A DNA stretch of 64,000 nt from Limanda limanda (Eukaryota > Chordata > Actinopteri > Pleuronectiformes > Pleuronectidae). Location of the stretch: NCBI RefSeq assembly GCF_963576545.1, contig NC_083646.1, forward strand, positions 18,901,663 to 18,965,662, written 5' to 3'. The first letter of the stretch is position 1, and every line of letters begins with the position of its first letter. Below are positions 11,649 through 22,921 of this stretch, in pieces. Under the pieces are notes generated by a model. It was not told the DNA's origin. It saw only the letters and a list, made by a program, of their open reading frames with translations, and did no database searches. Both the position numbers and the translations under genes were made by a program.

Positions 11649-12707
11649 TCCGCGTTTTCGTTATCGCGGAAATCATAGGGCCCTACATATAAAATGAAGC
11701 ATACAGTGTGTGAACAGGTGCTTACTGTAATCCTCGCTAGGCAGGAGCATATGCCAGGCTGTTTTTTTAAGAGAGGCAGCCAGGAGAAGTCAGAGCGAAG
11801 AAGAGCTAAGCTGCTCCTGTCCCTTTACCCCCTGTCTCTGCTCTCTGTTATCTCACGCCACTTTATAGTGTCCCACTGACGAGTGACCCAGAAAGACAGT
11901 TTGTCAAATACATGATGCATGTCAGTCCAAATAAAGAAGTTAGTAGAGTCTGCATGGAAGACTTCCAACGTCAGTGTTTTTTACTTGAAAGTTAGAAAAA
12001 ACGAAATGCATTGATTTGACCCCATGCCCATAATGAATTTCAATCCTGAAATCAATCAATCCCAATGACGTCACTGATTCCAGTGCTGCTGTTCAGGCCA
12101 GCGTTGTCTCCGCTCCCGTGTAACAAACTTCGGATAGCAAGCGGCAGACACACAGCTTTTTCACAAGTCTGCCTGAATACTCAACATTTCTACTTTCTTT
12201 GAATATAAGTCCCAAGGCATTAAAAGCTACATACATCTACTGCAGTCTGCATCTTTAAATGATTCATTGACTTTAGCAGCCGGTGCACTGAGAGTCATGC
12301 ATGAGCCTGTTCATGTGTGTGTGGGAGGGAATGTGTTTGTGAGTGTTGGAGCATATGGGAAAGAAGGGAGAGAGAAGTAGCACACGTGAATCTATAGTGT
12401 ATCTGAGATCCAACCAAACGTTTTGTTTTCTGATGTAGAATATAAGAACAATCTTCACCTGCTGCACTGTGCATTTCCACATGCATGTGCGTGCAGCATG
12501 TGTAATGTTGCTTAATCTCAGGGAGGGACCATCCAGAGACCGGGATCAAAGAGCTGCTCCACAACCGCTCGCCCACTCCTCATTTGTCCCTCGCAGTCAC
12601 AAAGCTCTGATTCCGGACACTAAAACACGGCGAGGGTTGAAATAACGTTTGAGCGGGTCGCTCTGTGTTTCCTGTCTCTAAAGTTTTATCTCTCTGCTTC
12701 TTTTTAG

Positions 12708-12761
12708 ATTGCTCTCTTCCAAAATGTGAATCCAAGCTGGATGGCCCAGGTCCAACCTCAG
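12708..12761 (+). other. isolated exon-like 54-mer, unassigned
   Basis: A 54-nt block sits between a good acceptor (tctctctgcttctttttag) and a consensus donor (CAG|gtaaga). It is open in two frames. Frame 1 reads IALFQNVNPSWMAQVQPQ (phase 0-0). Another reads CSLPKCESKLDGPGPTS in phase 1-1. I recognise no family. It lies about 22 kb upstream of the candidate trio first exon and could be a 5' leader exon of trio, an exon of an unseen transcript, or chance. Confidence 0.3.
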
Positions 12762-15700
12762 GTAAGAGGACACATGATCTGTTCATTGCCCAGTATCTGA
12801 TCTGGCCGTCTTACCAGGCACGTCAGTCACTGCACTTGATCTAATATGTGCAACATCAAACAGAAAAGGGGTGAAACCAATGATGCTTGTGTTTTGGGAA
12901 GCTTCAGAGCTTCATGAACTGTGTCTTTGTGATGGCAAGACGGAAACCTATGGAGCAGACACAAAACACTGTGTTTGTGTGTAACTGATATACTTTGCCC
13001 GTGTGTATGTGTGAGGATGCAGAGCTGAAACATCGAGAACACTGTGTACCATGCCCGCTTTAAGTAAAATGTTATGTTCCATCAAAGCTCAACTGTGTTG
13101 AATTCCATTAGACTCACACTCCCCTGTGGCAGATGAGACCTATGACCTTGTGGGTTCACGTCCTGAATACCCGAAGGAAATGCATACTAAAAATACACAG
13201 ATTCACTCTCCGGGGCGACTGTTTGGGGCATCAGGGGGGGCAGTAAAGTGGCCCATATTAGGTCATGCAAATAGATTAAACCCAAATGAATGTGGGTCCG
13301 GTTCTCTGGCCATAAATTATTAGGTTAATCTCTCTTGGACCCAAAATGCATTGAAAGTGTCTGGAGCATTTCCATTAAAAAGATTGATTTACATTGGAAG
13401 GATTGGTTTAATCTGTGCCCTGATAAGCTGACACACGCAAGCAGAAAGTGCACGTGAGTTGTCAGTTGTGAAACACATACATTTAAAAAAAAAAAGAAGA
13501 TATTCTCAAGTGAGCTTTAGTGTAGAAAGAGGACACGAGACACATGCAGCAAATTATTGTGACTTCTTGACAAACATCAGCCGAGTGCGTTCCCCCCGTG
13601 TGTTTGACACGGTTTTGACCTGATGTTTTCCAAATGGGTCGTCCAGGGATGAACTTTTTTTCAATTTACTACCAGGCCTATTAATACGATGTGCCAGAAT
13701 TTGAGTGGGTGTTAATGGGAAATGATTTTAGCACGTGCCAGCCAAATCTTGTGCACCGGCCTTTTGCCCAAAAAGCCAAACCTGAGGCTGAAACAAAAAA
13801 AATGAGATGCTGTACTGGTGTCTTTCTGTATTTTCTTTGTAATAAGGCAGAAACTCAGGAGCTTCATGGGTAAAAAGGTTGTACCGGCCATTAAAGGCTG
13901 AATGTTCATTGTTCATTTTTATTTAAGCTGAAACAAAATGAACCTGCTGTTGAATTAAGTGTTAATTTAGCAAATTAACTCAAGCTTTAATGTTGCACTG
14001 TAACGTGAAATTGCAGGTGTGCAAAGGAAACACTAATGCATCTTTCAGTGGTTTATTTGCTGATCTGGCACATTATAAGCAGGGAGTGTACACAACAGAC
14101 CATTTGCTATTTGTCCTCATTAAAGTTCTGAATGAAGGACACGGTGTGTGTGTGTGTGTTAGTATTCAATATTTGTATTGTATCCATTTTCCTGTAACAA
14201 CTACACATGTTCATGCACATTGTCATGATTGTTTTCTCTGTCCTCCTTGAGATGGGCTGGATTTAGATTCTTTATGGCTTCCTTTCAAAGGACTTGACGT
14301 AACCTCAACTGGATGTTTCCTGTTTTTTAATCTGAGCTCGGCTTGTTTTTCAGTGTGATTTGAGAGTGATTTGTCTTTTCGGAGATTTACACTTGTTTTG
14401 CTCAGAGAGACAGTCTTTTCTATGTGGGTTATAAGTTAAAAGCAATGATGTATGACTTGGTATCCGGATATAGAAAACACTGGAGGAAGTGAGCTGCAGA
14501 ACACCAGAGAGTTGGTTTACGCTCACCAAGTCATCAGATCAGATTAATCATTAACTAACTGAGAAAGCACCTTCATTACCTCAACAAAGAAGATTTGTGT
14601 TTTCATTGCCGCTTGTTTGTCTTTCTCTCTGCTGGAGTACTGAAAAAAAACTAAAGCGAATTTAGTGGAAGGATGTGGCGCAACCCATTCAATGTAGGCT
14701 ACCAGAGGATTCAGATAAATGGTCCGATTCAGGATTGTTTTTTCAAGTTTATTTAACACGGCGAGATAGGATGTTATCTTGGAAGAGGTATGCAATCTCC
14801 TGCTGCCCATTTAGTTGTCTCTACGGTTGCTTGCAGTCAAATATAAGCTGAGCAATGTTTTAGCATATTGATTGCACTGTTTGAATCAAATCTTTGTCCA
14901 AAACCAAAGCTGCGGCGGACGATACTAGCTGCTCAGATTCAAGACTATAAATCAAACGACTGCTGATAAAAAAGCAGCTAGGCTTGATGTCCAGCTTTTT
15001 GCGTCCACTGATGGATAGATAAGGCTAAGAATATGTAGGAGAAGCGTGTGACCATCCGTGGGTCCAAACTAATGATATAGGTTTCATGAAGAAAATAATT
15101 CATGCACTAGCATTGGTAGCTCATAGGTCGTATTCATTGGTCAGGGATCTCTCTGCATCTCAAGTCTCAGCCCGGGACAACTTTAACCTCCATGTCTGTT
15201 CTGCTCATGTCACACAGTGTAACGCAGGGGCCGAGACAGATCCTGCATCTAAACACAGGCAAATTCATTTTAAACACACACATACATACACGCAAGCAGG
15301 CACGCATACACACTCACAAACACATTTATGTTGTAATACTTCTTGGATTTGACCTCTGCTTTACTTGACCCTAGCATTACCCCCAAATTAGCGGGTATAT
15401 GCAGGTTATTTAAAATCAGGTAAACATATTTAGATTGATTATTTTCCTAATGCAGAGTAGTTTGCCTTTCATGGTTGACATCACCAACATCCCGTAGACT
15501 TAAAAGCTCTCTCCCCTTGCTGTCTTGCCAGTGTTTTGCGTATTGCGTTTTACACCATAAGGAGATAGAAAGAAAGCTTTTGCCAGTCAATGCATGTCAT
15601 CACGTCGTGCAGGGTTACTTCTAGACTGCTAAAATAAAGAAGCGGAAGAAATTAGGGTGGTACCTGGATGTCATGTTTCCATCTCGGCTGATCGCAACCG

Positions 15701-16490
15701 GAGCCGATAAAAACGGGTGTCTGCTACCGAGTCATTTGACCTGGGAGTTAATTTTTGATTGTATCCACTCTCATTGCAGACAAGATCCAGATGTGAGTGG
15801 GTGTTTGTGGTTTTTTGGACCTTTTGAAAAGGGGCTAAAGTGTATTAATCACAATATATCCACATTCATTTGAAGTGTCACCAGTTTACATTATCATAAC
15901 AAAAACTGGATTAGATTTGCACATGCGATCAAACTGAAGCTTTGACCCTTTGGTGGCTTACAATTTGGATGTATTTTTAGTAGACGACACAAAATCACAA
16001 GTTGTCCCCAAACGCTGTCGGCCTGCACATGGATTTACATACTAAACATACTTACGTAAATATTTGGACCGGTCCCCAGATATACTCAGGCTTTCAGTCC
16101 AAGATAATCTGCAACATTCGCTAAATGCTCAGTTCAGTCGATTTGATTCTGATCTCTGCTGCACTAATGATATTAAGCATGCAAAGGATGGTGGATTAGA
16201 TGACAAGTATTTGCAGTCTGGGTCTTTCTCGCTGAAAAAACAGATGAATATTTTGATGTGGATGGAGAGGAAGACAAGCAAGATGAGAGGAATAGGAAGT
16301 TAAAACAGGTACAGACAATTATGCTAATTGATTGACTCCTCTCGTTTCTCCTTTCCTGTCCTTTCCTTTGCTCCATATGTTTCTGCTCAGTGTAATTCAG
16401 CTGTGAACTCAGTCTCTCATCTCTGCCCATACCGAGCTCACTGTGAGGTTCCTATTGAATTGGGCTTTGAATGCTCACCATGTGCACTGC
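12762..16490. other. non-coding, nothing recognised
   Basis: Scattered short TG/CA words (14140, 15280) and no exon-like block with paired splice signals. Confidence 0.45.
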
Positions 16491-16543
16491 GGGTAGACAG
16501 GCAGGCAGGCAGGCACGCTCACACACATACACACACGCACACA

Positions 16544-16546
<3 letters not shown>

Positions 16547-16600
<54 letters not shown>
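16547..16600 (+). repeat. (AC)27 microsatellite
   Basis: Uninterrupted AC, preceded by imperfect CA words and a short (CAGG)n from about 16497. A TG tract lies 70 bp downstream. Confidence 0.97.
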
Positions 16601-16603
<3 letters not shown>

Positions 16604-16672
16604 GAAGCGGAGGAAGTGGTTTTCTCTGGAGTTCATTGGATTTTTGTTTTTTACTCTTCCCTTAACTCTCTC

Positions 16673-16745
16673 TGTGTGTGTGTGTGTGTGTGCTTGTGTC
16701 TGTGCTCGTGTGTGTGTTTGTGGATGTGGCTGTTGTGTGTGGTTG
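16673..16745 (+). repeat. TG-rich microsatellite
   Basis: Pure TG over 16673-16692, then interrupted TG words to about 16745. Complementary to the AC tract at 16547. Confidence 0.85.
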
Positions 16746-17354
16746 TGTGAATTTTATTTACCCACTCTCTTCTCACTGTTTTCACTCTTGTTTCCTCTTT
16801 TTTTTGTCTCTTGCTCTGTTACTTATTATCTCCGTCTCTAACTGGTTATATCTTTGAAAATATAGTAAGACAATTACACTAGTTGTTCTAATGCTTCATT
16901 TGTGAACATTTACCCTTAAGCTCATAAACACATTGAGATACAGGCAGAGGACGCAGGAGAGAAACTACTAGATATAAGCTGAGTGTTAGCCACAGTTACC
17001 TTTGCGGCACATGTTAAACATCACGTCTTAACTAGTTTGGCTGAGCATCATTTGATCTTGGCTCGCCTGATACCACAAGATTAGACAAGGTGCTGACACC
17101 TTATTCACATGCATGCATGCAATCAGACAACTACCAGCCATAATTTGCATGGAAGCATGTGTTATGTACACCTGCTCACCAGCCACCTTGTGTTTATAGA
17201 GGAGAGTTGAATCAGTGTACACCTGATTGCTGTCAGTGAAGCTTTTACTGTAAGACATGGCAGGGTAGAAAACCTTTTGATCTCTTAATGTATATGGAGC
17301 AGGATATTACAAAGTGCTCCCTGGCGTGTGCTCATAATATGATAAGCTCTCAAT

Positions 17355-17450
17355 TAGGGCTGGGCAATATGGTGAAAAATCAAGATTAATATGTTCGTAC
17401 CAGTTGATAGTGATAACGACAAACATTTTGCAAATATGAGGTAGATCAAT
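17355..17450 (+). repeat. remnant of a TAGGGCTGGGCAATATGG-ended DNA transposon
   Basis: TAGGGCTGGGCAATATGG with a following AAAATCAAGATTAATATG and GATAGTGATAACGACAA is the well-known end motif of a fish hAT family. A weaker TAGGACTGGGTGATA copy is at about 49968. I could not find the matching other end. Confidence 0.4.
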
Positions 17451-18709
17451 TATGTTTTACACCTCCTCATTGTGCCTGTGTGATTTTTGTTAATACTGCT
17501 ATTCATGAATTAAAGTAACAATTCAATTTCTTGATGACTTGTGAAATACACAATCACACAAACAGGCACACACAGTGGAGATGGGATAAGATGGGATGTG
17601 ATCTCCTACCCAGAGCCAGCTGGACTCTGCTGAGCGTGTGTCTGTTTTCACCTTTGTGTGTCTTTGTGTATTGTCCTTCATCCACATGTGCATATGGCCA
17701 TGTGCATTCTGACCTCTGTGTGTGCCTTTTCACTTAGTTTGTGTGTCTGTGTGCAGGAGGCCTTAATTGGATCAAGCTGTAAAACACTGGCTGTGTTGGT
17801 TTTAGGAAGAGCACAGCTTGCATCCTCCTGTCACAGGATATCAGTATAATGATATCTGTTTGGCTAAGCAATATTTCCTGTGGCTGCAAATAACAAGACA
17901 ATCAGTTCTTAAATGGGGTAAAAAAAGTTTTCTTTTTAAAGAAAAGCCCAAACTATTTCATTTATCAACTTATTAGAAACATGCACATTGTGTAATGAGG
18001 GTTTTTTACCACTGAATACTGGTCTTTGCAAACAGCTTTATAATTCTCAATAACTGCAAGTTTCAAGTTTCAATGAGTCAAACTCTAATATCCAAATTCT
18101 ATATTGGTTATAAATTATATGAAAGTATTACTTTAATTATCATAATTATTTCACTTGCCAAACATCACAGTGTATGCAAAATATCTCACATATCTGCTAT
18201 GTCTGTATTTGCTTATGGCAAAAAAAGTAATAGAAATAGCTGATAACGAATATAACTATAAACTATACAGAATAATGACAATGTATTATTTATACCCTGT
18301 TGACATTCAAATGCTTGAAATAATGTGAAATATAATTGTATAAATACAACTAACTAAGATTAAATAAGGCATGGGACATCAAAGACAACAGCAAGCCATT
18401 TATTACGGATAGAAATCAATCATCTGATATAGTATTGTATTTTCTATGAATGTCACTCATATCAGTCATATTACCACCTTTAAAATCCACTCTACGTCTT
18501 TTAGATGAGTGCATGTACAGTCATGCTGCTCAGCCAGATTCTTACGCAATACATGTACAAGATGCGTGATCCCCCATTCAGGCCCTGCAGGAAGACCAGA
18601 GTAACGCACACATCACACACCTTCAGTGATGTGTGAGCACCGACTCACTGATCGGGTTCACCAGTAATGATTTTTCTCATCACTGTGCATAGCTGAACCC
18701 TGCCTTCCT

Positions 18710-18710
<1 letters not shown>

Positions 18711-18792
<82 letters not shown>
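18711..18792 (+). repeat. (CA)41 microsatellite
   Basis: 82 uninterrupted nt of CA, the longest perfect dinucleotide run upstream of the trio exons. Confidence 0.97.
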
Positions 18793-18793
<1 letters not shown>

Positions 18794-19154
18794 TAGATAC
18801 GTAAACACACCACCCTGCTGTATGCTGATAGGCTCCATCTGTTGTGGGCTGCGTTTCCCCCGAAGTCAAGACAGTGTGTTCTGCTGCTTCGTCAACATCA
18901 GATTCAGATCAGAATGTTTCCATTCTGCAAGACGTGATGTTGTGGTGAAAATACTTTCTGACAGTAATGTCTCTCAGGGATGCGATGAAGCATTTGAATA
19001 AAATACAGATGAGCAGTGTGACGTTGATCATTTCATCCAGCTCTCTCTTCTCCAGTTCATCCTCTCTTCGTTATCTCTCTACACCTCTCTTCTTCCCCCC
19101 TCCCCCTCCAGCCCTGGTATCGTTCGTTCCTATTTCTCACATCATCATCTTTGT

Positions 19155-19218
19155 CCTCTCTCTCTTTCTCTCTCTCTCTCTTCCTCTCCCTCTCCCTCTC
19201 CCTCTCTCCCTCTCTAAC
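19155..19218 (+). repeat. CT-rich low-complexity tract
   Basis: CTCTCTTTCTCTCTC and (CCCTCT)n words ending about 60 bp before the promoter-like island. Possible GAGA-type purine/pyrimidine promoter flank. Confidence 0.85.
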
Positions 19219-19254
19219 CCTGGTCTTTTCCTGGAGAGCACTGATGCATGGGGG

Positions 19255-19440
19255 AAAGCTGAGTTCCGCTCCAGCACCCGTCCAATCGGTGTCAACCTCT
19301 CCCCCGCGCAGCAGCCAATCGCTTGCTGGAGATGGCCAGCGTGGGGAGGAGCCAAGCCAGAATGGGTGGGGCGGGCGGGGGAAGATGTTGTGTATGTGTG
19401 CTGGTCGCTCCTTGATTCGAGGGGATTTAAAGGATACTTG
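19255..19440 (+). promoter_or_regulatory. promoter-like CpG-rich island with two CCAAT boxes and a GC box
   Basis: This short block is much richer in CpG than its surroundings. It carries CCAAT at 19282 and again at 19315, 33 bp apart (about three helical turns, as in NF-Y promoters). A GC/KLF-type run, GGGTGGGGCGGGCGGGGG, starts at about 19364, and a TTTAAA element lies at 19425. The order CCAAT, CCAAT, GC box, TTTAAA fits a + strand promoter starting near 19455. No clear coding exon follows, so it could serve a 5' leader exon of trio or a separate non-coding transcript. Confidence 0.4.
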
Positions 19441-20669
19441 GCCGCTCCAGGGACAGGGGGACTATCACCACTATGCCCTCTCCATCCCCAGCTGTGGACA
19501 TATGTGCAGTGTTTGACGGCCGTGCTGCTGCGGGAGCTACAATTTTCTTTTCATTCATTGAATCATTCAGAAGAGGAATATGATGTAGGATTGTGTGACA
19601 GTGGCAGCATCGTCACATCTGGGAAAATACAGAAACGATACGTTTGAGTATTAAAGATAGTTATTTGATCCTTAGTAGCAGCGTAGCAGTCTGACTGTTA
19701 AGGTGACATCACATCCAGAAATAATATATCTATATATGGAGTGAAACTAATGCTGATTTCCCTTCATTTTTTTCCCTAAGAATTTTATCCATAATTACTC
19801 TTAAGCAGTGGATGCAGTGGTAATGTGAGAATGAATTCCACTTACGAAAGTTGTCGCCTAATGAAGGTGTTCACTTGAGGCATTCTGGATGATGGAGAGG
19901 AACTTGTGTGCTTCCTGAAACCTGCGAGTATTTTATCCTCTGGAAGACCGCGCATGGATGGAAGTCCTCCCGTGCTGGTGTGCTGCTTGCTGTATTGGTC
20001 AGTTGGCCTGGTTTGAGTGCAGAGGGAGCAGAGACGGGCGGAAGACATGTCCGTACAGATCCTGTCGGATGGACCTTGTGAGTATGGTATGATTTTACAG
20101 GGACAGTCTCTGAATAATTTAACATGAGCTGGAGAACAAATTGTCTCAGCAACAGCGAGTGTCGGCCACTTTGCTGAGGAATGATAGCTGAATTTACAAT
20201 ATTGTGGCATCAGATCATGTTATTATAATTAAATCACGACTCTATGATCACATTGTGTAGAGACGTTCAATGTGGGTCATTGTTTGAGTACCCGCAACAT
20301 GTTTACGTCATGCTATTGAGACGTGTACAGTAGCATGTGTGCGTCTCGAGCTTTCCACTCTATACTTAGAGCTACTTTCTGACAGCATCACAACATCTCT
20401 ATTTTTGGTCTGCCAGCTAACTAATGAATGCATGCGAGTCATGTGCTTCTCCCCATGCAAGGTTTGTGTTTACATCGGGGCCGAGGGGGGTGGGTAGCAG
20501 CTCGGAGGGGCTGAACAGATGATTTGGTCATCACCATTGGCTTATGTGGGCATCCCATTGTCAGTGGTTCTCAATAAATGGGACGAATCAGTTTCAGTTC
20601 TAGAGATATTTTTTCACTCTTGAGCTGTAATCCGAGCCACAGATCACACAGTGAAGATGTGAACCTGTG

Positions 20670-20910
20670 ATGACCCAGCGCTGATGCCTCACAGCAGGAA
20701 GGTTCCCGGTTTAAATTCTTGTCTCTCTGTGTGGACTTGAAAAGTAAATTGTCCAAAGGTGTGAATGTGAGAGTGTTGTCGAGGTTGGCCCTGTGATTCA
20801 CTGGAAACCTGTGCAGTTTGTTCCCCACCTCTCGCCCAACGCCAGCGGGGATGTTCACAGCTTCTCCTGCGACCCTTACACAATAAGTGGTGTAGTTAAT
20901 GGATGGTTGG
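20670..20910 (+). repeat. teleost dispersed repeat with tRNA-like head (diverged)
   Basis: The stretch from CAGCGCTGATGCCTCACAGCAGGAAGG-like sequence, through a weak B box GGTTTAAATTC, to CCACCTCTCGCCCAACGCCAGC and TAGTTAATGGATGG matches a very common fish interspersed repeat as I recall it. A related copy in the opposite orientation is at 62241-62440. Confidence 0.6.
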
Positions 20911-21654
20911 TTGTTTCAAACTGTCTTTTGTTGAACCTCAGCCATTGAGTGACATTTGCAGGATGATGATGACGAATGCTTTAGCAGTGTTTAACAGTAG
21001 CGCAAGTAGCTATGAGTCACACATGGATTTAATATTAGCGAACAGACATGCACTGAAGTTTTTCCGGAGATCCTCTGTAGTTTCTCAGGAGAAGGTTGTG
21101 TGTGTGAACACAAATGTCAGAGTGAGAGCCCCCAGAGTTTCTGTGGACTTTCTCCGCCTGGCCCCTCTCGTAAAGTCAGCAGAAAGTATGCGGAATCAAA
21201 CACGCAACAGACGCAAAAGAAAAAAACGTTTTAATTTTGAAAGAAAAAAGGAGAAAAAGCAGTTTCAAAGAGCATTTTTAATAAAAAAATTCAGATGGTC
21301 CTGTGTTACCTTGAGGATCAAATTTACGGATAAGAATTCTTCATTAAAATTTATTAAATCGACTTGACGTTTGCTATATATATTGTTGACTTGTGTACTT
21401 ACATTATCCAAATTATTCTCAACAATTTTCAAACCAAGAGAAATCCTGGTTCTGTGACTTTTCATTTTTATCGCCTTTTAATTGTATCATAGGCGTTTTA
21501 ACCGTGACTTTGGCCGTCTCTGCTTTAACTTCTGGGCCAAACGATGGAGGTAAAACACACTGCTAGCCAAATAGCTGGTCGGCTTTCTTTCCTTCCTCTG
21601 CTTGATCAGTTATTAATTACCAATTATTGTGAAATGTGAATGCAATTATAATGC

Positions 21655-21840
21655 ATCCCCTCAGCCGTGAATGTGATTTGCACAGGGTTGCGTTAGGTAG
21701 ATTTTCATCGGCAACGGTGGTAAAGACCACAACTCCCATGATCCCACACGGCTTCACGATGTCATCAAACTAGGCCTTTTATTTGTATTTTGATTGAAAG
21801 ACCCCTGGTGGCCGAAGTTACACATTGTACGTTTAAACCT
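21655..21840 (+). repeat. dispersed repeat, copy 1 of a pair
   Basis: TTTTCATCGGCAACGGTGG..., ACAACTCCCATGATCCCACA, GGCTTCACGA parallels TTTTCATTGGCAATGGTGG..., CTCCCATGATCCTACCCTGC, TTCATGAC at 62100-62160. Non-coding, diverged. Confidence 0.5.
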
Positions 21841-22820
21841 TCATCCGTCAGGTTAAGAAGGTCATACCTGCATATCACATAAAATTAGATGCAGATGCTT
21901 TCCATGCAGCCCAGTTGTAGAAATCCCTCCATGCAAGTAAATTGAATCTTTCATGTCACTGCAATGTTTTTGTTTTTTACAACAAACAAACTGTTATTCT
22001 ACAACTACATCTCAAGGATGATTAAATGAGAAAATAATCCCTTTTTCTTGTCTCTTCCTCCCAATGATATCCTGAAACATTCTCTTGTGTGCATGGACAT
22101 TGAGAGATGAGGCTCTTGGCCGTGGAAAAAAAGTGTGTTCCAGTAATTCCAGTTGCTTTCCTCTCAGCTCCAGAGAAGATGTTTAATGTTGTTGGAATGA
22201 TTTAATTCTCAGAGCAGATACACTGGTCAGATAAACAACTCAAATGTTTTTTTCTGCTTAACTTTTCCTCTCAAGTGTTTAACATGTCTCTTGATAATGA
22301 GTAGTCAGCATCTTTGACTAGATTTGCTGAAGCAGATACTATAATTTCTGAATGATAAACAATGTTTATGTGGTTTTATGGTACAACTCCATAATTTCAT
22401 GTTCACTCCAATTTTTTTTAAGAGGACTTTAAATCTTTCATTTATGTTGTGTCCTTCTTCATTTACTCTGACCTAGTAACATCTATAGCTTCCACCAAGT
22501 CTTACCTTTATAAAGATATATACCAAGATTATTCATATTAACCCTGTAGTTGCGGAGATAGAGATATACCCTATTTCCGAGCAGGATTATATTTTAAGAG
22601 GTTAAACTTGTGATGTATTCGGGAACGTTTGTGCTAAACTGAATCTATCACACTCCAAAATGATCCTCCAGAAAGCTGCTGATGACGTCATAGATGCTAT
22701 GTCTCTCTACAGATTATGGTTTTATCTGCCCGTGTACGACTGCCTCACTGATCAGAGAGTGCAGTGACCCCTACTGTGCGAGACAAAGAGTGCAGGGAGG
22801 GACTGAGTCTGTATCCAACA

Positions 22821-22872
22821 TCTCTCTCTCTCTCTCTGACTCTCTCTCTCTTTCTCTCTCTCTCTCTGACTC

Positions 22873-22920
<48 letters not shown>
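22821..22920 (+). repeat. (CT)n microsatellite with GACT interruptions
   Basis: CT repeats broken by TGAC at about 22837 and 22867, so a short internal duplication is likely. Confidence 0.92.

Positions 22921-22921
<1 letters not shown>

Larger units (their letters stand above)
8595..11685 (-). mobile_element. hAT DNA transposon with CGGBP1-like transposase, apparently complete
   Basis: The 3091-bp element has 13-bp exact terminal inverted repeats TAGGGCCCTATGA (8595-8607 and, inverted, 11673-11685), with a looser match continuing to TCCG. It is flanked by CATATA on both sides (8589-8594 and 11686-11691), a 6-bp target-site candidate. Classic hAT duplications are 8 bp; some hAT subgroups use 5 or 6. 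Both ends carry clustered ATTCCG copies as subterminal repeats. A two-exon transposase gene runs on the minus strand with no frame break. A smaller palindromic MITE has landed in its intron. Confidence 0.9.

Noticed and set aside
18967..19647. 226-codon open frame on the + strand across the CT tract and promoter-like island
   Set aside because: Its length comes from a CT-rich low-complexity run (Ser/Leu/Pro); there is no domain, no splice context and no family resemblance.
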